Assembly (NCBI GenBank): GCA_905479265.1
Contig: CAJQLX010000028.1
Span: 1 to 51,617 of the forward strand
Source: an uncultured Alphaproteobacteria bacterium
Lineage (GTDB): Bacteria > Pseudomonadota > Alphaproteobacteria > UBA7985
DNA: 51,617 nt
Direction: 5' to 3'
In this document: positions 40,522 through 48,126 of the stretch, piece after piece
How the letters are laid out: each line of letters begins with the position of its first letter
Position numbering within the stretch: the first letter of the stretch is position 1
Program-made: the position numbers and the translations under genes
The notes under the pieces: model-generated
What the model saw: the letters and a program-made list of their open reading frames with translations, nothing else
Databases searched by the model: none
What the model was told of the DNA's origin: nothing

Positions 40522-41793
40522 CTAAGCGACCAGCAGAACGTGCTTTTTCTTACCCGAAGACAGCTTTACCGCACCCGTATCGGCGTCCACGTCGGCTGCG
40601 GTCAGGGTGCGTTCATCGCTGTCGATTTTCTCACCATTCAACCGCGCGCCACCGCCTTTGATCAGGCGCTTCACTTCACCTTTTGATCCGGCCAAGCCAG
40701 CCGCAACAAAGGCATCCTGAATGCTCATGCCCGCTTCAATCGCGCCCGCGGGCGCTTGGATCTTTGGCAAGTCAGCTGAAACGCCGCCGCCGCCAAATGT
40801 GGTGGATGCTGCATTCGCGGCAGCGTCCGCTGCTTCCTTGCCACGGCACATGACGGTGGTTTCATAGGCGAGGATTTTCTTGCCCTCATTGATCGCCGCA
40901 CCCTGTGCTGCGCCAAGCTCGTCGCACTGCTCGATGGGCAGTTCCGTGAACAGCTTAAGGAAGCGGCCAACGTCGGCGTCTTCGGTGTTCCGCCAGAATT
41001 GGTAGTAGTCGAAATTATTCAGCCGGTCTTCGTTCAACCAAACCGCGCCACCTGCGGATTTCCCCATTTTCTGCCCCGAAGCGGTGGCCAGCAAGGGGAC
41101 CGTCAGTCCAAACAGCTCCTTGCCGTCAATCCGGCGGCCAAGCTCGATGCCCTGAACAATATTCCCCCACTGATCCGAGCCACCCATTTGCAGGGCAACA
41201 TCATTCCGGCGCGAAAGCTCCAGAAAGTCGTAACCTTGAATGATCATGTAGTTGAATTCGAGGAACGACAGGTTCTGCTCGTTGTCCAAACGGCGCTTCA
41301 CAAAGTCCATTTTGGTCATGGCATTAACGGAAAAGTGCCGCCCGACGTCGCGCAGAAAGTCGATGTACTTCAGCCCGCCTAACCAGTCGGCATTGTTGGC
41401 CATAATGGCCCCCGTTGCGCTGTCGTCGTAGCTGAGGAACTTGGTAAAAATACCGCGAATCCCGGCCATGTTGTTGGCGATGATTTCATCGGTCAGCAAG
41501 GGGCGGGCTTCGTTCTTGTCAGAAGGATCACCGATTTTGGTGGTCCCGCCCCCCATGAGCGTCAAAGGCCGGTTGCCCGTCCGTTGGAACAGACGCAGCA
41601 TCATGATGTTCATCAGATGCCCGACGTGCAGCGAGTCGGCGGTACAGTCGTAGCCGATGTAGGCCGTAACCGGACCCGCTGCGAACTTCTCATCCAAACC
41701 TTTCACATCCGTACACTGGTGCAGATAACCGCGCGCAAAGGCTTCCTTTAAGAAGGGGGACTTTGCGTGTGACAGAGCATTTTCGGTGGTCAT
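40522..41793 (-). CDS. tyrS: Tyrosyl-tRNA synthetase
   Basis: TyrS charges tRNA-Tyr. The 423-residue class I enzyme has the HIGH-type motif HVGH at 56-59 and the KMSKS-type motif KMGKS (in SGQKMGKSAGG). GYDCTADSLHVGHL and GGSDQWGNI are typical TyrS stretches lining the tyrosine pocket. A C-terminal S4-like RNA-binding domain (VKRLIKGGGARLNGEKI) is present. ATG start. The gene upstream on the same strand (the alpha/beta-hydrolase) ends 57 nt away. Confidence 0.96.
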   Translation of the reverse strand: MTTENALSHAKSPFLKEAFARGYLHQCTDVKGLDEKFAAGPVTAYIGYDCTADSLHVGHLMNIMMLRLFQRTGNRPLTLMGGGTTKIGDPSDKNEARPLLTDEIIANNMAGIRGIFTKFLSYDDSATGAIMANNADWLGGLKYIDFLRDVGRHFSVNAMTKMDFVKRRLDNEQNLSFLEFNYMIIQGYDFLELSRRNDVALQMGGSDQWGNIVQGIELGRRIDGKELFGLTVPLLATASGQKMGKSAGGAVWLNEDRLNNFDYYQFWRNTEDADVGRFLKLFTELPIEQCDELGAAQGAAINEGKKILAYETTVMCRGKEAADAAANAASTTFGGGGVSADLPKIQAPAGAIEAGMSIQDAFVAAGLAGSKGEVKRLIKGGGARLNGEKIDSDERTLTAADVDADTGAVKLSSGKKKHVLLVA

Positions 41794-41850
41794 CGCATTG
41801 CTTTCACTAAACGGTTCTTGAGATGAGGACGAGAAAGGGGTTGAGACGGC

Positions 41851-42588
41851 TTATTCAGAATCCATCGCGTCGAGAATGTCGTCGAAGTCCATTTCAACGT
41901 CTTCCTCTTCGCCATCGTCTTCTTCAATGTCATCTTCTTCAGGCGGCAAAAGCTGCGGCGCAGCGTCGATATAGGCGCGAATCGACTGTTCGAGCTCTTT
42001 TTCTTTGCCAGTGAAGAAGTGGTTGGCCCCTTCGATGATGTTGTAGTCGATCTCGATGCCACGTTGCGCGCGCAGTTTCTCGACCAGCTTGAACACCTGA
42101 TCCTGGGGAACAAAATCGTCTTGGTTGCCTTGAATGAACAAACCGCTGTTCGGGCAAGGGGCCAAGAATGTGAAATCGTACAGGTTTGCTGGGGGCGACA
42201 CGGAGATAAAAGCGTTGATCTCAGGCCGGCGCATCAGCAGCTGCATCCCAATCCATGCGCCAAAGTCGTAGCCAGCAACCCAGCAACCCCGGGCGTTGGG
42301 CCGGTGGGTCTGCAGCCAATCCAGCGCCGTTGCCGCATCCGACAGTTCGCCTTCGCCGCGATCATACTCGCCTTCAGACGCGCCGACACCGCGGGAGTTG
42401 TAGCGCAGCACGTTAAAGCCGGCGTTCAAGAACGTATGGAACATCAAAAACGTGACGGTGTTATCCATCGTGCCGTTGTGCTGCGGGTGGGGGTGCAGAA
42501 TAAGGGCGAGAGGGGCGGTTTCGTCCGCGTGACCTTCGTAGCGCGCTTCGATTCGACCCTCGGGTCCGGGGATAATCAGCTTGGGCAT
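41851..42588 (-). CDS. Alpha/beta-hydrolase family protein with Asp at the nucleophile position and an acidic tail
   Basis: The protein resembles a group of bacterial dienelactone-hydrolase-like alpha/beta-hydrolases. It has the oxyanion-side HPHPQHNGTMDN, RYNSRGVGASEG, the nucleophile elbow AGYDFGAW (GxDxG at 106-110), a probable acid in GNQDDFVP (Asp157 or 158) and His190 in GANHFF. The elbow usually carries serine; here it is Asp108 (GAC). Residues 217-245 are almost entirely Asp and Glu. The function is unknown. The gene lies between tyrS and mlaD on the same strand and starts with ATG 42588. Confidence 0.85.
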   Translation of the reverse strand: MPKLIIPGPEGRIEARYEGHADETAPLALILHPHPQHNGTMDNTVTFLMFHTFLNAGFNVLRYNSRGVGASEGEYDRGEGELSDAATALDWLQTHRPNARGCWVAGYDFGAWIGMQLLMRRPEINAFISVSPPANLYDFTFLAPCPNSGLFIQGNQDDFVPQDQVFKLVEKLRAQRGIEIDYNIIEGANHFFTGKEKELEQSIRAYIDAAPQLLPPEEDDIEEDDGEEEDVEMDFDDILDAMDSE

Positions 42589-42677
42589 AAATCACTCTCA
42601 TCTACGGTGCTGGAAATATATGTCAGCCGTGTAGAGGAAATGTGCGCCAGATAGAAGACAGGGGATAGGTGGGTTGC

Positions 42678-43142
42678 TTAATCCGCTGAGGTGTCGTTGC
42701 CGCTGAAAATGGCCTGACTGATCAAATCGACCAGATTTACAGCATCGCTGGTGTCTTCAATGTAATGGCGCTCGGCCATCATTGTCGGCGAGCCACCCGG
42801 TTCAAGCTCGATAAAATTACCGCCCAGTAAGGAGCCGAAGCTGACCTTTGCGGACGTATCATCGGGCAGGCTGACGCCGGGATTCAGTCTGATTTCAACA
42901 ATGGCGTCGTAATAAGGGGGTTCAAGGCTGGATTCGAGGACGCGTCCAACCGGAACACCGGACATTTTCACCTGTGAGCCGGGATCAACACCATCAGCGT
43001 TGCCGAATACAGCGTAGATGACCATGCCGTCATTACCATTGCTCGCCGGACGGCCATTGAGCAGCATGCTGCCAAAGAAAAGGGCCGCGCAGACAACGAC
43101 AGCGCCAAGGATGATCTCTAGCGAACGGTTGGTTTGACCCAT
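42678..43142 (-). CDS. mlaD: MCE-domain phospholipid transport protein (MlaD-like)
   Basis: MlaD is the substrate-binding MCE subunit of the Mla system that moves phospholipids between outer and inner membranes. The 154-residue protein has an N-terminal membrane anchor (LEIILGAVVVCAALFFGSML) and one MCE domain in the periplasm (GNADGVDPGSQVKMSGVPVG, SLLGGNFIELEPGG), the size and pattern of MlaD. It lies 6 nt after the NDUFA12 homologue, a pairing common in alphaproteobacteria. The partner genes mlaE and mlaF are not in this window. Confidence 0.9.
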   Translation of the reverse strand: MGQTNRSLEIILGAVVVCAALFFGSMLLNGRPASNGNDGMVIYAVFGNADGVDPGSQVKMSGVPVGRVLESSLEPPYYDAIVEIRLNPGVSLPDDTSAKVSFGSLLGGNFIELEPGGSPTMMAERHYIEDTSDAVNLVDLISQAIFSGNDTSAD

Positions 43143-43148
43143 GATGGC

Positions 43149-43520
43149 TTAGTTCGGTGACCAGGCTTCGTAGTCGCCTGTTGTCGATGCGCGTTCTTCT
43201 TTGGAGCGCATGTCGCCCTGGGGGACGTAGGCTTCTGGCGTGCCAGTAAGGTTCCGCTGGTGATCCTTTTGCCAGTCGTACTTTTTCAGCTCCGACTCGC
43301 TCGGTGGTGTGGTGAGCGTGTGGTTCATCCAACCTTGCCACTCTGGCGGAACACGACTCGCTTCTTTCTCATTCTTGTAAATGACCCACCGACGTTCGCG
43401 CAGCATGGACCCGATCATAGGCTTTGCCCGCCGCTCTTTATAGTAGCGGTTGCCCTCTGCGTCGGTGCCGACGAGTGTGCCATTAAACAGTGTGTGAAGG
43501 CGCGTGGCCAAGGAGGACAT
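43149..43520 (-). CDS. NDUFA12-family complex I accessory subunit
   Basis: The 123-residue protein matches the NDUFA12 (B17.2) family, an accessory subunit of respiratory NADH:ubiquinone oxidoreductase shared by mitochondria and alphaproteobacteria. Recognisable stretches are GTDAEGNRYYKERR, RRWVIYKNEKEASRVPPEWQ and WMNHTLTTPPSE. It carries no signal peptide, in line with a matrix/cytoplasm-facing position on complex I. It begins with ATG 43520, and mlaD follows after 6 nt. The gene is good evidence for an alphaproteobacterial origin of the window. Confidence 0.92.
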   Translation of the reverse strand: MSSLATRLHTLFNGTLVGTDAEGNRYYKERRAKPMIGSMLRERRWVIYKNEKEASRVPPEWQGWMNHTLTTPPSESELKKYDWQKDHQRNLTGTPEAYVPQGDMRSKEERASTTGDYEAWSPN

Positions 43521-43632
43521 TTGCAGTTCCCGAGTCGAAGAGTGTGAAGGCTTGATGTCGGGAATTTAGTCCCTGAGAGGGTAAAATACCAGTCCCTTGA
43601 TACGTACGCATAATCTTGAAAAATTTGTGGCT

Positions 43633-43656
43633 GAATTGTGTGTGCGACAATTCGCA
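43633..43656. repeat. Overlapping inverted repeats
   Basis: GAATTGT and ACAATTC (7-bp arms, 7-nt spacer, 43633-43653) overlap TGCGA and TCGCA (5-bp arms, 4-nt spacer, 43643-43656). The two foldings compete for the same bases. The site lies 113 nt upstream of the NDUFA12 start and 610 nt upstream of nrdJ, and could be an operator for either; no regulator is identified. Confidence 0.4.
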
Positions 43657-43736
43657 ACGGCATGGCAGGGGCTCAGATAGTGCGCGTAATGATTGTCACT
43701 TTCCATACGCAAAATGGGCGACGCCAAACCGAGAAA

Positions 43737-43752
43737 ACACTACATCTAGTGT
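43737..43752 (+). promoter_or_regulatory. NrdR-box-like palindrome upstream of nrdJ
   Basis: ACACTACATCTAGTGT matches the NrdR consensus ACACWATATATWGTGT at 14 of 16 positions, and its outer six bases on each side are perfectly complementary. NrdR is the ATP-cone repressor of ribonucleotide reductase genes, and the next gene on this strand is a ribonucleotide reductase. A second box at the usual spacing of about three helix turns is not seen. Confidence 0.6.
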
Positions 43753-43783
43753 CCAAAGGCGGAAACCGTGCCAAATGTTGATT

Positions 43784-43811
43784 TTTACTGTGGAAAACTG
43801 ATTGGTATTAT
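43784..43811 (+). promoter_or_regulatory. Possible extended -10 promoter for nrdJ
   Basis: TTTACT and TATTAT are separated by 16 nt, and TGG before TATTAT gives an extended -10. It lies about 30 nt downstream of the NrdR-box-like site. If used, transcription starts near 43818 and leaves a leader of about 445 nt before nrdJ. Confidence 0.35.
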
Positions 43812-44066
43812 GAGACAACAAATTTGCGGAGCTAATGAATTTGGCATGCTCTGCACCAAAAGTCGGGGATAAGATTGTGCTTTAATCTGTTCCTGATATG
43901 TTCTGAATTGCGAGTGCAACATTGGAGATGTCCACCGTGCACGGGAGTTTTCCACGCAATTCTTACGAGAACGCGTAGGCAAGCGATTTCTAGCGCTTTA
44001 CGGGCGCACTTCGAAACCGCATAAGCCGCGTCCCATCTTGGACCGGACTCGGACCGAGGGGGGCGG

Positions 44067-44086
44067 TGCTGCTCGCGAGAGTAGCA
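44067..44086 (+). other. Hairpin in the GC-rich nrdJ leader
   Basis: TGCTGCT pairs with AGTAGCA (seven pairs, one G-T) around a 6-nt loop. GTCCC at about 44029-44033 and GGGAC at about 44090-44094 could close a larger domain around it. I could not match the region to a known riboswitch class. Confidence 0.4.
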
Positions 44087-44262
44087 GGCGGGACACACCG
44101 ATAGGGCGTTAGCCAAAAGCCGACTCCGGATTTGACCGGGTGAAGGCAGGCGCGTTTGACATTTATTGAGCAAGGATCAGCGGGGTTGATCTGCGTTCAA
44201 AGCGACACACCGTGTTTGGGGCGGTCTGGCGCTCAATAACAATAAAAGGGGTTGGGATACCA

Positions 44263-47200
44263 ATGCGTATAGATCGTCGCTTCACGGCTGATACGAAGTC
44301 AGCTTATGGCAGCCTAAAGTTCCGGCAGACATCGTCGGAGATTCGGAACCCAGACGGTTCAGTGGTGTTTTCAGCACCTAACATTTCGGTTCCCGATGGC
44401 TTTAGCCAAGTCGCGAGCGATATTCTGGCTCAGAAGTATTTCCGCAAAGCAGGTGTTCCAGCGCGTTTGAAGCGCGTTGAAGAAACCAGCGTTCCATCCT
44501 TCTTGTGGCGCTCCGTTCCTGACGAAGAAGCGCTGGCCCAATTGCCGGAAGATGAGCGCTACGTTGGCGAGACCGATGCGCGACAGGTTTTCGACCGCTT
44601 GGCGGGCACCTGGGCCTACTGGGCTTGGAAGGGTGGCTACTTTGACACCGAAGACGATGCGCAGGCGTACTTTGACGAGATGCGTTACATGCTCGCGTCC
44701 CAAATGGCCGCGCCGAACTCACCCCAGTGGTTCAACACCGGCCTGCATTGGGCTTACGGGATCGATGGCCCAAGTCAGGGTCACTACTACGTCGATTATG
44801 AAACTGGCCGTCTGACAAAGTCCAAGACCGCCTATGAGCACCCACAGCCTCATGCTTGTTTCATTCAGTCCGTTGCCGACGATCTGGTGAACGATGGCGG
44901 CATCATGGATCTTTGGGTCCGCGAAGCTCGTCTCTTCAAATACGGCTCCGGCACAGGTTCGAACTTTTCCTCGCTGCGGGGTGAGGGCGAATCCTTGGGT
45001 GGCGGCGGCAAGTCGTCTGGCCTGATGTCTTTCCTGCGGATTGGCGATCGTGCGGCTGGAGCCATTAAATCGGGTGGCACCACGCGCCGTGCGGCGAAGA
45101 TGGTCACGGTCGATGCCGATCACCCGGATATCGAGAATTATATTGGCTGGAAATGGATCGAAGAGCAGAAGGTCGCAAGCCTTGTTGCCGGCTCCAAGAA
45201 CCTGAACAAGCACATGAAAGCCATTATGGCGGCATGTCAGAACGGTTTGGTTGATGAGCCGCTGGATCCAAAGTCAAATCCAGAACTCAAGAAAGCCATC
45301 CGCGAAGCGCGCCGTGCGCTGGTTCCGGACAACTATGTTTACCGCGTTATCGAAATGGCACGGCAGGGTTTCACGGAAATCGAAATCCCGACTTACAACA
45401 CGGACTGGGATAGCGATGCTTACCTGACCGTCGCAGGCCAGAACTCCAACAACTCCGTTCGCGTGACGAATGAGTTTTTGGGCAAAGTAGAACGCGGTGA
45501 GAACTGGGATCTGCGGGCACGGACGACGGGCGAAGTCATGAAAACCGTCGGAGCGGCGGACCTGTGGGACCAGATTTCCTTTGCAGCTTGGGCCTGTGCC
45601 GATCCGGGCCTGCAGTACGACAGCACCATTAACGAGTGGCACACCTGCCCGGAGTCAGGCCGCATCAATGCGTCTAACCCTTGCTCCGAATACATGTTCC
45701 TTGATGACACTGCGTGTAACCTTGCCTCGCTGAACCTGATGAAGTTCGTCGGCGATACAACAGGGGCGCTGGACATCGAAGGTTACGAGCATGCTTGTCG
45801 TCTTTGGACTTTGACGCTCGAAACGTCGGTTCTGATGGCTCAGTTCCCGTCCAAGGAAATCGCCAAGCTGTCTTACGAATACCGGACGCTGGGTTTGGGC
45901 TTCGCAAACATTGGCGCGCTGCTGATGTCGATGGGTTTTGGCTACGACTCTGACGAAGGTCGCGCCATTTGTGGCGGTCTTTCGGCGCTTATGACCGGTA
46001 TCGCCTACGAAACGTCGGCTGAAATTGCGTCTGAGCGCGGTGCCTTCCCCGGCTATGCCAAGAACGCCGATTCCATGCTACGCGTGATTCGTAACCACCG
46101 TCGCGCTGCCTATGGTGAGACGGATGGCTATGAAGGCCTGACCATTTTGCCTGTGCCGCTGGTCGCGAAGGACTGTACCGTTCCATCCTTGGTCGAGGCG
46201 TCCAAGGCCGCGTGGGATCGCGCACTCGAAGGTGGCGAAAAGCACGGTTACCGCAACGCTCAGACCACTGTGGTTGCGCCGACGGGGACCATCGGTCTGG
46301 TGATGGACTGTGACACCACGGGCATTGAGCCAGACTTCGCATTGGTGAAGTTCAAGAAGCTTGCGGGCGGTGGTTACTTCAAGATCATCAACCAAACGGT
46401 TCCACTGGCGCTGGAGAATCTCGGTTACAACGAAGACCAGATTGACGATATTATCGCGTACGCGGTGGGTACGGGCTCCATGTCCAACGCACCGGGCATC
46501 AACCGTGAAAGCCTGAAAGCCAAGGGCTTTGACGAGGAAAAGCTGCAATCCATCGAGTCTTCGCTGGGCACGGCATTCCAGCTCAAGTTTGCGTTCAACC
46601 GTTTCAGCCTTGGTGATGATTTCTGCCGCGATGTTCTGGGCTTCTCAGACGCACAGCTGAACGATTTCTCGTTCGATATGCTTGCCGGCATGGGTTTCAC
46701 CGCTGAGCAAATCGAAGCAGCGAACGAGCACATTTGTGGCACCATGACACTTGAAGGCGCACCGCATCTGAAAGCTGCGCACATGAAGGTGTTTGATTGC
46801 GCCAACCGTTGCGGGGCCAAAGGGACGCGCGAGCTGTCCACCGACTCCCACATCCGCATGATGGCGGCGTCACAGCCGTTTATCTCTGGCGCGATCTCCA
46901 AAACCATCAACATGCCAAACACGGCGACCGTTGGTGAAGTCAAAGACGCGTATATGCTGTCGTGGAAACTGGGCATTAAAGCGAACGCCCTCTACCGCGA
47001 TGGGTCCAAGCTGTCGCAACCGCTGAGCTCAGCTTTACTGGTGGACGTGGATGCGGACGAAGATGATGCACGCGAAGCGGCAGAAGCGCTGGCGCAGGCC
47101 AATCCTGTGCAGCAAGCCGAAGTGGTCGCGGAACGCATCATCGAGCGCGTTATTGAGCGCACGTTGGAGCGGAAGCGCCTGCCAAACCGTCGCAAAGGCT

Positions 47201-48024
47201 ACACGCAGAAAGCCATCGTTGGTGGGCACAAGCTGTACCTGCGGACCGGTGAGTTTGAAGACGGCTCCTTGGGTGAAATCTTTGTTGATATGCACAAGGA
47301 AGGCGCGGCGTTCCGTTCGATGATGAACAACTTCGCCATCGCGGTCTCGCTGGGCTTGCAGTACGGCGTACCGCTGGAAGAATACGTCGATAGCTTCACC
47401 TTCACCCGCTTTGAGCCAAACGGAATGGTTGAAGGCAACGACGTGATCAAGATGGCGACCTCGACGCTGGATTACATCTTCCGCGAGTTGGCTGTTTCTT
47501 ACTTGGGCCGCAACGATCTGGCGCATGTTGAGCCTGCGGATTTGCGGACCGACACGCTGGGTCGTGGCGATCAGGAATCCGCGATGTCAGGCACTTCGGA
47601 TGAAGACGATGCGTTGCAGATGGCGCTGGACTTTGCTTCTTCGGGCTACCTGCGTGGCGGCAAGAAAGAGATGAAGAACCAACTCGTTGTCGTGACCGGC
47701 GGCAAGAAAGAAGGTTCGACCGGCGGCACGGTTGGCGGTGAAACCACCGTTGTCACGGCACTCTATGATGATGCGTCTGGCACAACGTCTTTCGAAATCC
47801 CGACCGCAGAAGCCCCTGTGCAACTCGCAGCCGGCGACTCTGAACGGTTCAGCATGGGCGGCGGTGCCGTTGATGCTGCGGACGACAAGATGCGCAACAT
47901 GGAAGAGGCCCGGATGAAGGGCTACACGGGCGATGCCTGTGACTCCTGCGGGAACTTTACATTGGTGCGCAACGGCACCTGTCTGAAGTGCGTAACCTGT
48001 GGTTCGACGACGGGTTGCAGTTAA
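44263..48024 (+). CDS. nrdJ: Vitamin B12-dependent (class II) ribonucleotide reductase
   Basis: This enzyme reduces ribonucleotides to deoxyribonucleotides with adenosylcobalamin as radical source, in air or without it. The 1253-residue protein has the reductase barrel with [22 protein letters not shown] (about 470-492, active-site cysteine and conserved Asn/Glu region), the [10 protein letters not shown] stretch and [20 protein letters not shown]. The C-terminus has a zinc-ribbon-like four-cysteine cluster (CDSCG ... CLKCVTCG) and ends TTGCS. The length fits the large class II form of alphaproteobacteria. ATG 44263 is preceded by GGGA; an earlier in-frame ATG at 44212 adds unrelated residues. 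No activating subunit is needed or present. Confidence 0.95.
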   Translation: MRIDRRFTADTKSAYGSLKFRQTSSEIRNPDGSVVFSAPNISVPDGFSQVASDILAQKYFRKAGVPARLKRVEETSVPSFLWRSVPDEEALAQLPEDERYVGETDARQVFDRLAGTWAYWAWKGGYFDTEDDAQAYFDEMRYMLASQMAAPNSPQWFNTGLHWAYGIDGPSQGHYYVDYETGRLTKSKTAYEHPQPHACFIQSVADDLVNDGGIMDLWVREARLFKYGSGTGSNFSSLRGEGESLGGGGKSSGLMSFLRIGDRAAGAIKSGGTTRRAAKMVTVDADHPDIENYIGWKWIEEQKVASLVAGSKNLNKHMKAIMAACQNGLVDEPLDPKSNPELKKAIREARRALVPDNYVYRVIEMARQGFTEIEIPTYNTDWDSDAYLTVAGQNSNNSVRVTNEFLGKVERGENWDLRARTTGEVMKTVGAADLWDQISFAAWACADPGLQYDSTINEWHTCPESGRINASNPCSEYMFLDDTACNLASLNLMKFVGDTTGALDIEGYEHACRLWTLTLETSVLMAQFPSKEIAKLSYEYRTLGLGFANIGALLMSMGFGYDSDEGRAICGGLSALMTGIAYETSAEIASERGAFPGYAKNADSMLRVIRNHRRAAYGETDGYEGLTILPVPLVAKDCTVPSLVEASKAAWDRALEGGEKHGYRNAQTTVVAPTGTIGLVMDCDTTGIEPDFALVKFKKLAGGGYFKIINQTVPLALENLGYNEDQIDDIIAYAVGTGSMSNAPGINRESLKAKGFDEEKLQSIESSLGTAFQLKFAFNRFSLGDDFCRDVLGFSDAQLNDFSFDMLAGMGFTAEQIEAANEHICGTMTLEGAPHLKAAHMKVFDCANRCGAKGTRELSTDSHIRMMAASQPFISGAISKTINMPNTATVGEVKDAYMLSWKLGIKANALYRDGSKLSQPLSSALLVDVDADEDDAREAAEALAQANPVQQAEVVAERIIERVIERTLERKRLPNRRKGYTQKAIVGGHKLYLRTGEFEDGSLGEIFVDMHKEGAAFRSMMNNFAIAVSLGLQYGVPLEEYVDSFTFTRFEPNGMVEGNDVIKMATSTLDYIFRELAVSYLGRNDLAHVEPADLRTDTLGRGDQESAMSGTSDEDDALQMALDFASSGYLRGGKKEMKNQLVVVTGGKKEGSTGGTVGGETTVVTALYDDASGTTSFEIPTAEAPVQLAAGDSERFSMGGGAVDAADDKMRNMEEARMKGYTGDACDSCGNFTLVRNGTCLKCVTCGSTTGCS

Positions 48025-48032
48025 CCCGTCGT
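48007..48032 (+). other. Hairpin enclosing the nrdJ stop codon
   Basis: ACGACGGGTT and AACCCGTCGT pair perfectly over 10 bp with the 6-nt loop GCAGTT; the TAA stop straddles the loop and right arm. No T tract follows. It comes 20 nt before the true terminator, so the 3' end would carry two stems in a row. Confidence 0.5.
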
Positions 48033-48052
48033 TCAAATTGACCCATATAATG

Positions 48053-48093
48053 AAAAGGGGGAGTAGCGATCTGAGCCGCTCTCCCCTTTTTTT
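48053..48093 (+). terminator. Rho-independent terminator after nrdJ
   Basis: AAAAGGGG pairs with CCCCTTTT, extended inward by AG/CT and AGCG/CGCT with small bulges, and is followed by further T residues (seven Ts at the 3' side). The A run on the 5' side makes it able to work in both directions, which suits its place between nrdJ and the convergent mgtE. Confidence 0.9.
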
Positions 48094-48126
48094 GTCGGGT
48101 CGCGCGATAACATGAGCGCGGTATGA

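Larger units (their letters stand above)
43521..44262. other. Long intergenic region between NDUFA12 and nrdJ
   Basis: This 742-nt gap between divergent genes is the longest non-coding stretch here. The left two thirds are clearly more A/T-rich than the rest of the window and hold a palindrome pair (43633-43656), an NrdR-box-like sequence (43737-43752) and a possible promoter (43784-43811). The right third, from about 44025, is GC-rich with several short stems. Open frames inside it (for example 43832-44173 on minus) lack recognisable protein sequence. I regard it as regulatory. Confidence 0.7.

Noticed and set aside
44100-44160. Resemblance of CCGGATTTGACCGGG to the start of tmRNA (ssrA)
   Set aside because: The expected GGATTCGAC core is altered, and I find neither a tag reading frame nor a matching acceptor end with CCA nearby.
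43832-44173. Possible 113-codon gene on the minus strand in the nrdJ upstream region
   Set aside because: The product is rich in Arg, Cys and Pro without any domain, has no ribosome-binding site and crosses a sharp change in base composition; a regulatory region explains it better.
43818-44262. Cobalamin riboswitch upstream of the B12-dependent reductase
   Set aside because: The conserved B12-box and the GGTG/receptor-loop sequences of known classes are not present by eye. A covariance-model search would decide it.
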